From Faecalibacter macacae (GTDB lineage: Bacteria > Bacteroidota > Bacteroidia > Flavobacteriales > Weeksellaceae): DNA of 64,000 nucleotides. How positions within the stretch are numbered: position 1 is the first letter of the stretch; the number at the start of each line of letters is the position of its first letter. The position numbers were made by a program, and so were the translations under genes. Shown in pieces: positions 1-11,844 of the stretch. The notes beneath the pieces are model-generated. The model saw only the letters and a list, made by a program, of their open reading frames with translations, did no database searches and was not told the DNA's origin. The DNA lies in NCBI RefSeq assembly GCF_003687725.1, contig NZ_RDOJ01000001.1, forward strand, positions 191,196 through 255,195, given 5' to 3'.

Positions 1-553
1 TCTTTTCGTAAGTTTTATTAATCATAATAGCAGATGCTTCGTAAAAGGCAATGAATCCACACACGATTCCAACCCAACCAGCAACATTCAAGATTTGTTC
101 ACTATCAGCGAAATTACTTGCAGCTAATAAGAAAAATAATAAGGTTAACGAACCAAATAATAATTTACCAACTGTATGTCCTTTTAAAGTTTGTAAGAAA
201 TTTACTAATGTAAATAATCCCCACATTCCTAAGTAACATCCCATTGCATTACCATCTGGTTTTTCAGCACCTAATACACCTGGTGCTAACCATGTAAATA
301 CTAATGTAAGCCAAAATGCTCCGTATGCCATAAAAGCAATACTACCAAAGTTGTTTCCTTTTTTCCATTCCATTGCACCAGCTATAAACTGTGCTCCTCC
401 ACCAAAGAAAACTCCCATTCCCATAATCATACTATTTACTGGAAAAAATCCAGCATTGTGGATATTTAGTAAAATAGTAGTCATTGCGAAACCATATAAT
501 CCTAATGGTCCTGGGTTAGCTGTTTTGTCTGTAATTGTGTAAATATTTTCCAT
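1..553 (-). CDS. satP: Acetate uptake transporter, GPR1/FUN34/YaaH (SatP) family, 3' end cut by window edge
   Basis: Reading the minus strand from an ATG at 553 gives 184 codons with no stop before the window edge. The protein begins MENIYTITDKTANPGPLGL; NPGPLGL is the family signature (usually NPAPLGL). About six hydrophobic segments follow, with LHN-type polar residues in the second helix region (LLNIHNAGFF) and a GGGAQFIAGAMEW stretch typical of the family. E. coli SatP is 188 residues, so only a few C-terminal residues should be missing. Family members import acetate or succinate with protons across the inner membrane. No clear Bacteroidota promoter was seen upstream (554-780). Substrate is inferred from family only. 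Confidence 0.88.
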   Translation of the reverse strand, partial: MENIYTITDKTANPGPLGLYGFAMTTILLNIHNAGFFPVNSMIMGMGVFFGGGAQFIAGAMEWKKGNNFGSIAFMAYGAFWLTLVFTWLAPGVLGAEKPDGNAMGCYLGMWGLFTLVNFLQTLKGHTVGKLLFGSLTLLFFLLAASNFADSEQILNVAGWVGIVCGFIAFYEASAIMINKTYEK

Positions 554-781
554 AATACTTATTAATATGAGACAATAATAAGATGAAAATAATAAATAAC
601 AAACAATTTATTAATAAATGTGTATATGATACACTAAAATTATTTTTTAATAAATCTAACTATTTATATATTAATAAGTAATGATAAATAATCTCTAATG
701 TCTTGATATGATAAATAATGTTAAAATTATCAAAAACAGATGGATTTTTCGCGAGGATATAACACTAGTATTAATTCATAA

Positions 782-819
782 AAAAAAATCCGTTAATACT
801 TATTAACGGATTTTTTTTT
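782..819 (-). terminator. Rho-independent terminator after yidC
   Basis: Inverted repeat with stem CCGTTAATA/TATTAACGG extended by A/T pairs. It is flanked by A-tracts and T-tracts on both sides, so it can work in either direction. It lies 19 bases past the yidC stop codon on the minus strand. Confidence 0.85.
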
Positions 820-837
820 ATGAATTTGTAAACTTTA

Positions 838-4321
<3,484 letters not shown>

Positions 4322-4331
4322 TCAATGGGTG

Positions 4332-4339
4332 CAAAATTA
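4332..4339 (-). promoter_or_regulatory. Probable -7 element of pyrG
   Basis: On the minus strand the sequence is TAATTTTG, matching the Bacteroidota TAnnTTTG. Transcription would start near 4325 and give a leader of roughly 15 bases before the pyrG ATG. No TTG was found at the expected -33 position. Confidence 0.5.
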
Positions 4340-4356
4340 CGAATAAATTGTGGGGT

Positions 4357-4382
4357 AAAAAAAACTAAAGTGAAACTTTAGT
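4357..4382 (-). terminator. Terminator of the SRP RNA gene
   Basis: Minus strand stem ACTAAAG/CTTTAGT with a five-base loop, followed by a run of seven T. It lies between the SRP RNA 3' end (about 4394) and the pyrG promoter, so it would separate the two units. Confidence 0.7.
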
Positions 4383-4393
4383 GAATAAAAAAA

Positions 4394-4487
4394 GGCAAGC
4401 GACCTACATCACACCGCTACGACCGTATACCTTTGCTACGTTCCCGTCCTGGAGGATTCTACAGGAGCTGGTTGTGTAGGACTTGCC
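4394..4487 (-). ncRNA. ffs: Signal recognition particle RNA, small bacterial type (4.5S)
   Basis: About 94 bases can fold into one long hairpin: the ends GGCAAG and CTTGCC pair. The tip carries the conserved domain IV features: CCAGG opposite AGCA forming the symmetric loop that binds Ffh, and a GGAA tetraloop closed by ACG/CGT. It forms the SRP with Ffh and works with FtsY, whose gene is also in this window (52527). A full promoter (TTG-N18-TACATTTG) and a terminator flank it, so it is an independent gene. Ends are set from the terminal helix and may be off by a few bases. Confidence 0.88.
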
Positions 4488-4492
4488 TGATG

Positions 4493-4521
4493 CAAATGTA
4501 AGAATACTTTTAAAAAAACAA
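4493..4521 (-). promoter_or_regulatory. Promoter of the SRP RNA gene
   Basis: Minus strand TTG (4519-4521), an 18-base spacer, then TACATTTG (4493-4500). This is a full match to the Bacteroidota housekeeping promoter. The expected start point about six bases downstream coincides with the first base of the RNA helix. Confidence 0.85.
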
Positions 4522-4724
4522 AGTAATTTATGAAAAAAATAAAGTGTAAATATTTGTTTAAGGGTTAAATCAATTGATAATGAAATAAATAATTATTGAT
4601 TTTTTTTAAAAATATTTTATTTTTAGTCAGATTTAGTATCTCTGATACAGAATTATTCTTGAATTTTAGTATGAAATTAACGTATAAACATTAATTATTT
4701 CATAGTAAAAACACTTTGATATAT

Positions 4725-4732
4725 TATCTTTG
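4725..4732 (+). promoter_or_regulatory. -7 element of the DUF4199 operon, possibly leaderless
   Basis: TATCTTTG matches TAnnTTTG and ends only five bases before the ATG at 4737. The transcript would therefore start at or beside the start codon. No TTG was found at the -33 position. The element also argues against the upstream ATG at 4716, which would put the promoter inside the coding region. Confidence 0.6.
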
Positions 4733-4736
4733 CGGC

Positions 4737-5303
4737 ATGGATACACTTAATAAGGTTTTAAGAAGCGCATTTATATTAACAGCTATCGTGTTAATATTGT
4801 TTTTTGGGTTATACATTGCATATTCTACAAATGGAACTATCGATGCCAAAGACTATTATAAATACACAATGCTTATTTGTTGCTTTATTTTAGTGCCTTT
4901 ATTTGCTACTTTTTCATTCTTCACGATGTTGAATGTTTCTAAAGCAAAAGCGAAAAATGCGACTACATACGAAGAGTTAATGACATTTAAAGAAGGATTC
5001 AAAATAGGATTTTATACAATGTTCATTGCTGGTATAATTAGTTTAGCAGTAATATTTATTTTCTTCAATACAAGTGGAGAGTGGGCACAGGAGGCTCTTA
5101 AAAATGGAATTTTAGAAACTTTTATGGGTAATATGGATCCTGAAATGGCTGCTGAAATTGAAAAATCAAGAAAACAACCAGAGATTATGAATATTAATTT
5201 ATTCTCTTTTAAGCATTACTTTGGTTTATTATCTATGTTTTTATCTTTTTACATGGGGGTTTCCGCTATTTTTGCTCAGTTCTTAAAAAAACGTACTTAT
5301 TAA
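4737..5303 (+). CDS. DUF4199 family membrane protein
   Basis: With the start at 4737 the protein has 188 residues (MDTLNKVLRS). An earlier in-frame ATG at 4716 would add MIYYLCG, but it lies upstream of a good -7 element and is rejected. Four hydrophobic segments are visible, near residues 10-30, 42-65, 88-112 and 160-182. This is the DUF4199 layout found in Bacteroidota, often just before a dolichyl-phosphate-mannose-synthase-like glycosyltransferase, as here. The next gene begins four bases after the stop. Molecular function is unknown; a role with the neighbouring glycosyltransferase is only inferred from linkage. Confidence 0.8.
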   Translation: MDTLNKVLRSAFILTAIVLILFFGLYIAYSTNGTIDAKDYYKYTMLICCFILVPLFATFSFFTMLNVSKAKAKNATTYEELMTFKEGFKIGFYTMFIAGIISLAVIFIFFNTSGEWAQEALKNGILETFMGNMDPEMAAEIEKSRKQPEIMNINLFSFKHYFGLLSMFLSFYMGVSAIFAQFLKKRTY

Positions 5304-5307
5304 CACA

Positions 5308-6270
5308 ATGGATTTATCAATAGTTGTTCCTTTACTAAACGAACAAGATTCTTTAGAAGAATTATTTACACGTATAAAAACTGTCTGTCACGAAAATGGA
5401 TATTCTTTTGAAGTTTTATTTATTGACGATGGTAGTACAGATGATTCATGGGAGATTATAGAGTATTTATCTAAGTTTCATCAAGAAGTAAAAGGAATTA
5501 AATTCCGTAAAAATTATGGTAAATCACCAGCTTTAAGCGCTGCTTTTAAAGAAGTAAAAGGTAATGTTGTGATTACGATGGATGCGGATTTGCAAGATTT
5601 TCCAGAGGAAATTCCGGCATTATATAATACATTAATTAATAAGAAGGCTGATATTGTTTCTGGATGGAAACAAAATCGTCAAGATAACAAGTTAACAAAA
5701 AACTTACCTTCTAAATTATTTAATGCAGTAGCTCGTAAAACTTCTGGAGTTGAATTACACGATTTTAACTGTGGTTTAAAAGCGTACCGTTGGGAGGTGA
5801 CGCAGAACATCGAGTTATATGGCGATATGCACCGTTACATTCCAGTATTAGCTAAAAATGCAGGTTATCATAAAATATTAGAGAAGCAAGTTCGTCACCA
5901 AGCACGTAAATATGGAGTGTCTAAATTTGGACCAAGCCGTTTTATTAATGGATTCTTAGACTTAATTACGCTTTATTTTACAGCAAAATTTGGAAATAGA
6001 CCAATGCATATCTTTGGTTTGATCGGAACGATTATGTTTGCTTTAGGCTTTTTAGCTACTTTCTATTTAGGTATAGATAAATTATTTAAAGTATTTATTT
6101 TAGATAAACCAGCACGTTTAATTACAGATAATCCTTATTTTTATATATCTCTTACATCAATGGTTTTAGGAACACAATTGTTTTTAGCAGGTTTCTTAGG
6201 AGAATTAATTGTAAGAAATAGTAGAGATCGTAAGATTTATAGTATTCAAAAGGAATTGAATTTGAATTAG
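5308..6270 (+). CDS. GT2 family glycosyltransferase, DPM1/GtrB-like, membrane-anchored
   Basis: The 320-residue protein has an N-terminal GT-A domain (about 1-225) starting DLSIVVPLLNEQ. It has FIDDGSTDDS (residues 39-47) and the metal/nucleotide-binding DADLQD (92-97), and the DPM1-like HRYIPVLA and KYGVSKFG motifs. Two transmembrane segments follow (about 233-258 and 275-303), as in GtrB and other polyprenyl-phosphate glycosyltransferases. It likely moves a sugar from a nucleotide donor to a polyprenyl phosphate at the inner membrane. The exact sugar cannot be told. It is the second gene of a four-gene operon with a phosphohexomutase that could supply sugar phosphate. Confidence 0.88.
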   Translation: MDLSIVVPLLNEQDSLEELFTRIKTVCHENGYSFEVLFIDDGSTDDSWEIIEYLSKFHQEVKGIKFRKNYGKSPALSAAFKEVKGNVVITMDADLQDFPEEIPALYNTLINKKADIVSGWKQNRQDNKLTKNLPSKLFNAVARKTSGVELHDFNCGLKAYRWEVTQNIELYGDMHRYIPVLAKNAGYHKILEKQVRHQARKYGVSKFGPSRFINGFLDLITLYFTAKFGNRPMHIFGLIGTIMFALGFLATFYLGIDKLFKVFILDKPARLITDNPYFYISLTSMVLGTQLFLAGFLGELIVRNSRDRKIYSIQKELNLN

Positions 6271-6294
6271 TCTAAAATATAACAACCAAACTAT

Positions 6295-6999
6295 ATGAAA
6301 AAATTACTAACACTTTCGCTTGCGGGATTAGCGCTAGCTAGTTGTTCTTCATCTGTGGATGGAGAAGGAGTAGCTACAGCACAGAAAAATTTTACAGTAG
6401 ATCATATCACAAGTTTAGATTTATCATGTAATTGTAATGTGACACTTATACCAGGAAATGAAGTTGGTGTAAAAGTAGAAAGTCATCAAAATATTGTTGA
6501 TAATTTATTGGTTGAAGCAAAAAATGGATCTGTTTCTATTTCTGAAGCTTCACAAGTAGATCAATACAGTGCTTATGATGTTTTCGTATATGTAACAAGA
6601 GATTTAAAAGAAGTAGATTTTTCTAAACAAGCTACAGTTAAATTCGCAGGAACTTTAAATGTTGATGATTTAGAAATGGATGTGAATGATCAAGTAAAAG
6701 TGGAAGATGCGTATTTAATTACGAATAATTTTAAACTTTCTGTTTACGATCAAGCGGCAGTTAGATTAAAAGGAACTTCAATATCATTAATTTATAATGG
6801 TAAAAGTCAGTCGAAAGGAGAGTTATTCGATTTTGAAACTAATGACGCTCAAGCATACACTTCTGATAATGCTATCTTAAATATTAATTCAAGAAAATCT
6901 ATTGCCGGATCAGCAAAAGGTAATTCAGTTATCACTTATGTAGGGGAGCCTTCAAAAGATACAAAAATTGCTGACAACGCGCAGGTAGTAAAAAAATAA
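6295..6999 (+). CDS. DUF2807 (GIN-type) lipoprotein
   Basis: The 234-residue protein starts with a lipoprotein signal peptide and lipobox LASC (Cys17). The rest is a repetitive beta-rich domain of the DUF2807 putative auto-transporter adhesin head GIN family. Recognisable features are the opening FTVDHITSLDLSCNCNVTLIPG and recurrent short strands such as VDFSKQATVKFAG and LSVYDQAAVRLKG. It would be anchored to the outer or inner membrane facing the periplasm. Function is unknown across the family. It sits 24 bases after the glycosyltransferase and 8 bases before the phosphohexomutase, so it is cotranscribed. Confidence 0.8.
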   Translation: MKKLLTLSLAGLALASCSSSVDGEGVATAQKNFTVDHITSLDLSCNCNVTLIPGNEVGVKVESHQNIVDNLLVEAKNGSVSISEASQVDQYSAYDVFVYVTRDLKEVDFSKQATVKFAGTLNVDDLEMDVNDQVKVEDAYLITNNFKLSVYDQAAVRLKGTSISLIYNGKSQSKGELFDFETNDAQAYTSDNAILNINSRKSIAGSAKGNSVITYVGEPSKDTKIADNAQVVKK

Positions 7000-7007
7000 A
7001 TTCATTA

Positions 7008-8723
7008 ATGAGTACAAGTTTAGAAAGAGCTCAGTTATGGCTTTCTGATTCATATGATGCAGAAACAAGAAATGCTGTACAAGGTTTAATTGATAATAAT
7101 CCAACAGAATTAGATGATTCTTTTTACCGCGACCTTGAGTTTGGAACTGGAGGTATGCGTGGAATTATGGGTGTTGGTACAAATCGTTTAAACAAATATA
7201 CATTAGGTGCGGCTACGCAAGGATTATCAAATTATTTAAACGAACAATTTCCAAATAAAGAAAAATCGGTTGCAATTGCATTCGATGTACGTCATAATTC
7301 GGATACTTTTGCTAAAATGGTTGCTGATGTTTTAACAGCAAACGGAATTAAAGTTTATTTATTCGAATCTTTCCGCCCAACGCCAGAATTATCTTTCACT
7401 GTTCGTCATTTAGGATGTGATGCAGGAATTGTATTAACAGCTTCGCACAATCCTCCGGTTTATAACGGATATAAAGTATATTGGAATGATGGTGCGCAAA
7501 TTGTACCACCACATGATAAAGCAATTATTACAGAAGTAGAAAGTGTAAAAGTTGATGAAATTAATTTTGAAGGTAATGATGAGTTAATCACAATTATCGG
7601 AAAAGAAATTGATGAAGCTTTTATTAATGCTGCTGTTGAAAACGGAAGTTTTACAAAAGAAGGTAAAGAAGATGTAAAAGTTGTATTTACTTCTATCCAC
7701 GGAACTGCAGTTGCTATAACTCCAAAAGCTTTCGAGCAAGCTGGCTTTACTCAAGTTCATCAAGTTGCTGAACAAGCGATTCCAAGTGGAGATTTTCCAA
7801 CAGTAAAATCACCAAATCCAGAGGAGCCAGAAGCATTAACAATGGCAGTTGCTTTAGCAAACGAAATTGATGCTGATATTGTTATTGGTACTGACCCTGA
7901 TGCTGATCGTGTTGGTGTTGCTGCTCGTAATAACGAAGGGAACATGGTTTTATTAAACGGAAACCAAATGAATACTGTTTTATCTTACTATTTATTAGAA
8001 AAATGGCAAGAAGCAGGTAAATTAACAGGTAAAGAGTTTATCGGTTCAACAATTGTAACTTCAGATATTTTCTATGATATCGCTTCTAAATTTGGAGTTG
8101 ATTGTAAAGTTGGATTAACAGGATTCAAATGGATTGCTGATATGATCCGTACTTTCGGAGGTCAAGAAAAATTTATCGGTGGAGGTGAAGAGTCATTCGG
8201 TTTTATGGTTGGTGATTTTATTCGTGATAAAGATTCTGTAACAACAGCTTTATTAGTTTCTGAAATTGCTGCTGTTGAAAAAGCGAAAGGAAGTACTTTA
8301 TACAATAAATTAGTTGATATTTATATTGCATTAGGAAAAGCGTATCAAGAAGATTTAATTTCTATTGTTAAGCCAGGTAAAGAAGGAGCCGAGTTAATCG
8401 CAAACATGATGGTTGATTTCCGTGCTAATCCTCCTAAAGAATTAGCTGGATCACCAGTTGTACGTGTGAAAGATTTCCAATCTTCGATTGAAAAAGATTT
8501 AGTTTCAGGTGAAGAAAAGTCAATTGATATTCCTAAATCTAATGTATTAATTTTCTATACTGAAGATGGGAGTAAAGTAGCTTGTCGTCCTTCTGGAACT
8601 GAACCTAAGATTAAATATTACTTTTCTGTAAATGGACCTTTAGCATCAAAAGAAGAATACAAATCTGTTCAAGATATATTATTAGCTAAAATTGATCAAT
8701 TAAAAGTTGATTTTAGTAAATAA
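7008..8723 (+). CDS. Phosphoglucomutase/phosphomannomutase family enzyme
   Basis: This 571-residue alpha-D-phosphohexomutase interconverts hexose 1- and 6-phosphates. The active-site serine is Ser146 in TASHNPP, the magnesium loop is GTDPDADR (295-301, Asp296/298/300), and the sugar-specificity loop is GGGEESFGF near residue 393. The C-terminal phosphate-binding loop is RPSGTEPKIKYY. Length is close to B. subtilis PgcA (about 580). Whether glucose or mannose phosphate is preferred cannot be read from these motifs, so no symbol is given. It is the last gene of the operon and is followed by a strong terminator. Confidence 0.92.
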   Translation: MSTSLERAQLWLSDSYDAETRNAVQGLIDNNPTELDDSFYRDLEFGTGGMRGIMGVGTNRLNKYTLGAATQGLSNYLNEQFPNKEKSVAIAFDVRHNSDTFAKMVADVLTANGIKVYLFESFRPTPELSFTVRHLGCDAGIVLTASHNPPVYNGYKVYWNDGAQIVPPHDKAIITEVESVKVDEINFEGNDELITIIGKEIDEAFINAAVENGSFTKEGKEDVKVVFTSIHGTAVAITPKAFEQAGFTQVHQVAEQAIPSGDFPTVKSPNPEEPEALTMAVALANEIDADIVIGTDPDADRVGVAARNNEGNMVLLNGNQMNTVLSYYLLEKWQEAGKLTGKEFIGSTIVTSDIFYDIASKFGVDCKVGLTGFKWIADMIRTFGGQEKFIGGGEESFGFMVGDFIRDKDSVTTALLVSEIAAVEKAKGSTLYNKLVDIYIALGKAYQEDLISIVKPGKEGAELIANMMVDFRANPPKELAGSPVVRVKDFQSSIEKDLVSGEEKSIDIPKSNVLIFYTEDGSKVACRPSGTEPKIKYYFSVNGPLASKEEYKSVQDILLAKIDQLKVDFSK

Positions 8724-8742
8724 TTGCAAATTATATAAAACG

Positions 8743-8777
8743 AAAAGGTCGGAAATATTAAATTTCCGACCTTTTTT
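8743..8777 (+). terminator. Bidirectional terminator between the phosphohexomutase and pit genes
   Basis: Stem AAAAGGTCGGAAAT/ATTTCCGACCTTTT with T-tracts on the plus strand and A-rich sequence at the other side. It lies between two convergent genes and probably serves both. Confidence 0.9.
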
Positions 8778-8802
8778 ATGAATTATATTAAATAGTTATT
8801 GA

Positions 8803-9900
8803 CTAAAATAATAATGACAAAAAGTAATAAAATGCAGTAGCAATTAAGGCAGAAACTGGGATTGTTAATATCCAAGCCCAAAGTAAACTGAATGTTACAC
8901 CCCAACGAACAGCAGAAACTCTTTTCACCATTCCAACTCCAATAATTGAACCGGTGATTACGTGTGTTGTTGATACAGGCATTTTAATATGTTCTGTAAA
9001 GAATAATGTTACGGCAGATGCTGTCTGAGCTGTAAAACCTTCGATGGGAGTAATCTTGGTAATTTTATTTCCCATTGTTTTTAAAATTTTCATTCCTCCG
9101 CCTAATGTTCCAATTGCAATAGCAGAAAAACATACGATAGGTACCCAATCATGAATGTCTTTACTGTCTGTAGTAATGAACCAATCTTTCCAATGGAAAG
9201 TATCATTCATAATCCAATTACTCATATCTGAATCTATAATTTGAGCTTGATTAGCTAATAACGCAAAAGTGATTACACCCATTACCTTTTGTGAATCATT
9301 TAATCCGTGTCCTATACTTAATAAAGCAGAAGAGACTAATTGTAATCTTTTAAACCAAGTGTCAGCTTTGTGAGGTTTAGCATTTCTACAAATGTTTAAA
9401 GTAATAATACTGATTATATTTCCAGCAAGCAAACCAATTAAAGGGGCTACGAAAATAAATGCTACGATTGTTAAAATGATTTCAATATTGATTGCAGATA
9501 TATTAAAATTTGTTGCAGCTAAAGCACCACCTGCTAATCCTCCAATTAATGTATGCGAAGAGGAAGAAGGTATACCTAATTTCCATGTTAAGATATTCCA
9601 TGTAATTGCCGCTAATAATGCAGCCATGATAACAATAGAAGGATTTGCTCCGAAAGAAGTTACTATATCTTCTTTAATTATTTTTGAAATTGTATCAGCA
9701 ACCCCAAATTCGCCAATAATATATTTAGCAATAAAAAAAGCAACGAAATTAAAAAAAGCTGCCCAGATGATAGCTTGAACTGGAGTTAAAACTTTCGTTG
9801 CAACTACTGTGGCGATTGAATTGGCGGCATCGTGAAAGCCGTTTATGAAGTCAAATATAATTGCAAGTGCAATTACAATGAATAAGATTGTTAAGCCCAT
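8803..9900 (-). CDS. Inorganic phosphate transporter, PiT family (copy 1)
   Basis: The 365-residue inner membrane protein has both PHO4 signatures: NGFHDAANSIAT at residues 20-31 and GHGLNDSQKVMG near residue 200. It also has SSSSHTLIGG and the C-terminal THVITGSIIGVGMVKR. About ten hydrophobic segments are present. PiT carriers take up phosphate, often as a metal-phosphate complex, using a proton or sodium gradient. It is a paralogue of the next gene upstream (10004-11122). A terminator and its own -7 element separate the two, so it can be expressed alone. Confidence 0.93.
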   Translation of the reverse strand: MGLTILFIVIALAIIFDFINGFHDAANSIATVVATKVLTPVQAIIWAAFFNFVAFFIAKYIIGEFGVADTISKIIKEDIVTSFGANPSIVIMAALLAAITWNILTWKLGIPSSSSHTLIGGLAGGALAATNFNISAINIEIILTIVAFIFVAPLIGLLAGNIISIITLNICRNAKPHKADTWFKRLQLVSSALLSIGHGLNDSQKVMGVITFALLANQAQIIDSDMSNWIMNDTFHWKDWFITTDSKDIHDWVPIVCFSAIAIGTLGGGMKILKTMGNKITKITPIEGFTAQTASAVTLFFTEHIKMPVSTTHVITGSIIGVGMVKRVSAVRWGVTFSLLWAWILTIPVSALIATAFYYFLSLLF

Positions 9901-9932
9901 TAATTGATGGATTGTTAATTACAAATTTTCGG

Positions 9933-9940
9933 CAAATTTA
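9933..9940 (-). promoter_or_regulatory. Probable -7 element of pit copy 1
   Basis: Minus strand TAAATTTG (TAnnTTTG) lies 32 bases before the start codon. The -33 position would fall inside the preceding terminator hairpin and shows no TTG. Confidence 0.45.
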
Positions 9941-9945
9941 AAAAT

Positions 9946-9983
9946 AAAAAAAGAGGTCTTGTAGAAATAAGCCTCTTTTTTTA
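9946..9983 (-). terminator. Terminator after pit copy 2
   Basis: Minus strand stem AAAAAAGAGG/CCTCTTTTT around a loop of about 16 bases, ending in a T-tract. It separates the DUF47-pit2 operon from pit copy 1. Confidence 0.75.
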
Positions 9984-10003
9984 AATATTTTAAATTTATA
10001 TTA

Positions 10004-11122
10004 TTAGAACAGTCCAATAACAAAATAACATAATCCAGCAATTACAGCAGAGATTGGGATAGTTAAAATCCAAGCCCATAATAAACTAATTGTAACTCCC
10101 CAACGAACAGCAGAAACACGTTTCGTCATTCCAACACCGATAATAGAACCAGTAATTGTGTGAGTTGTAGAAACAGGAATACCAAAGTGCTCAGAGATGT
10201 ATAATGTCATTGCTCCGGCTGTTTCAGAAGCTACACCCTCTAGTGGAGTTACTTTTGTAATCTTAGATCCCATTGTCTTGATGATTTTCCATCCACCAGC
10301 CATAGTTCCGGCTCCAATAATGATGAAAGATGTGATTGGAACCCATCCCCAGTGGTCAACGAAGTATCCAAATTTATCTTCTGCATCTACATATGCTTGG
10401 TCAAAATCTACATTTAAGTGGTAGAAAATAACAGCAGCTCCAATGATACCCATTACCTTTTGTGCATCATTCATACCATGTCCTAAAGAGAATAAAGCAG
10501 AAGAAACTAATTGTAATTTCTTAAACCACCATTCTGCAACAGCAGGTTTGGCGTTCTTACAAATATGTAGAATAATAATGGTTAATATACTCGATAATAC
10601 CATTCCAATAAATGGTGCTAAAAAGATAAATGCAAAAATTGGTAATACTTTATTGTAAACAACAACATCCATTATTGAACCTAAATCAGGATTCATAAAA
10701 GAGTGTGTTAATGCAGCTCCAATGAAACCACCAATTAATGTATGTGATGAAGATGATGGAATCCCAAATTTCCAAGTAATCAAGTTCCACGTAATTGCAG
10801 CAATAATACCAGCTAAAATAACTTCAAGTGTAATGAAGTTTTCGTTAACGGATTTTGCAATGGTGTTACCAATCTTGAATTCACCAATCCAATAAACTGA
10901 AATAAAGTAAGCGGCAAAATTAAATGCAGCAGCCCATAATACAGCTTGGAAAGGAGTTAAAACTTTTGTTGCAACAATTGTTGCAATTGAGTTAGCAGCA
11001 TCATGAAATCCATTAATGTAATCGAATACGAAAGCTAAAAAGATAATCACTAGTAAGAATATCCCAGCTTTAGAACTCATCATGCCACTAATGATTTCTA
11101 TAACATCATTAATCATTTCCAT
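10004..11122 (-). CDS. Inorganic phosphate transporter, PiT family (copy 2)
   Basis: The 372-residue PHO4-family membrane protein has NGFHDAANSIAT near residue 38 and GHGMNDAQKVMG near residue 205. It also has the SSSSHTLIGG and HTITGSIIGVGMTKR motifs shared with the neighbouring copy. An additional N-terminal hydrophobic stretch precedes the first signature. It follows the DUF47 gene by 20 bases, the classic PiT-DUF47 (PhoU-like) pairing. The DUF47 protein is thought to control the paired PiT carrier. Expression probably depends on the promoter at 11808 with its tandem 11-bp repeats. Confidence 0.93.
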   Translation of the reverse strand: MEMINDVIEIISGMMSSKAGIFLLVIIFLAFVFDYINGFHDAANSIATIVATKVLTPFQAVLWAAAFNFAAYFISVYWIGEFKIGNTIAKSVNENFITLEVILAGIIAAITWNLITWKFGIPSSSSHTLIGGFIGAALTHSFMNPDLGSIMDVVVYNKVLPIFAFIFLAPFIGMVLSSILTIIILHICKNAKPAVAEWWFKKLQLVSSALFSLGHGMNDAQKVMGIIGAAVIFYHLNVDFDQAYVDAEDKFGYFVDHWGWVPITSFIIIGAGTMAGGWKIIKTMGSKITKVTPLEGVASETAGAMTLYISEHFGIPVSTTHTITGSIIGVGMTKRVSAVRWGVTISLLWAWILTIPISAVIAGLCYFVIGLF

Positions 11123-11142
11123 TTTGAAATAAATTTAAAAGA

Positions 11143-11787
11143 TTAAGAATGTTTAACAGCGACTGCTTCTAAAACGTTTGCAACACTTTTACATTTGTCA
11201 GTTGCAGACTCTAATGAAGATAGAACTTCTTTGTATTTAATGATGTTTTTAGCATCAGTTTCGTTTTCGAAAATTTCTTGAACCGCTTTATCAAAAATAC
11301 GATCAGATTTGTTTTCTAATTTATTGATACGCTCGCAAATTTCAAAAACTCTGTTTAAGTCTTTAAAGTCTTTAATATTATCAATACCCTCAACGATTAA
11401 TTGACAAGCTTCTAAATTTACAGCAGTAATCTTACGGATAGATTTTGTAATTTTTTCTACTTGGTAAATTTTGATACGGTTAGCTGCACCATTTAAGTTA
11501 TCAGCAACATAATCAATAGATTTAATTAAAGAATAAATATCTTCTCTATCAAAAGGAGTAATGAAGTTACGTCCTAACTCTAAGTTTGTCTTTTGAGTTA
11601 AAAACTCAATTTTGCTTTCTAAATTTGCAATTTTAGTAAAATAATCTTCACGTTCCTCTAAAGGAGCGTTAACACATTCGTGTAATAATTCTGCTAATTC
11701 TACTAATGATTTAGAAGATTCTTCAAACAAAGGGAAGAAAGTTTTATCCCTTGGTGTAAATAATTTAAAAAATGAATTTACTGACAT
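11143..11787 (-). CDS. DUF47 family protein, PhoU-like partner of PiT
   Basis: The 214-residue all-helical soluble protein belongs to the DUF47/TIGR00153 family, related to PhoU. It has the two-repeat helical bundle pattern with DREDIYSLIKSIDYVADNL near residue 80 and acidic stretches that in PhoU-like proteins bind metal. It is first in an operon with a PiT transporter. In other bacteria this pairing has been linked to control of low-affinity phosphate uptake. Direct function here is inferred from family and linkage. Confidence 0.9.
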   Translation of the reverse strand: MSVNSFFKLFTPRDKTFFPLFEESSKSLVELAELLHECVNAPLEEREDYFTKIANLESKIEFLTQKTNLELGRNFITPFDREDIYSLIKSIDYVADNLNGAANRIKIYQVEKITKSIRKITAVNLEACQLIVEGIDNIKDFKDLNRVFEICERINKLENKSDRIFDKAVQEIFENETDAKNIIKYKEVLSSLESATDKCKSVANVLEAVAVKHS

Positions 11788-11807
11788 CTAAAAATGTTTT
11801 TGTGATG

Positions 11808-11844
11808 CAAAAGTAAATCATCTAATGTAAACTTAATGTAAAGT
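11808..11844 (-). promoter_or_regulatory. Promoter of the DUF47-pit operon with tandem 11-bp repeats (candidate Pho box)
   Basis: Minus strand TACTTTTG (11808-11815) fits the -7 element. Instead of a -33 TTG there are two direct repeats of 11 bases at 11823-11833 and 11834-11844 (plus strand TAATGTAAACT and TAATGTAAAGT, ten of eleven identical). PhoB-type regulators bind direct repeats with an 11-bp period that replace the -35 element. The position in front of phosphate transport genes fits this. Identity of the regulator is inference. Confidence 0.55.

Noticed and set aside
51-542. Two plus-strand reading frames at the left edge
   Set aside because: They are antisense to the satP frame, which shows clear family motifs on the minus strand.
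4716-4736. Upstream in-frame ATG for the DUF4199 gene
   Set aside because: It would place the TATCTTTG promoter box inside the coding sequence and add MIYYLCG before a good start; the start at 4737 was used.
9392-9778. A 128-residue plus-strand reading frame
   Set aside because: It is antisense to a PiT gene with full family signatures; its residue make-up is a mirror of membrane helices.
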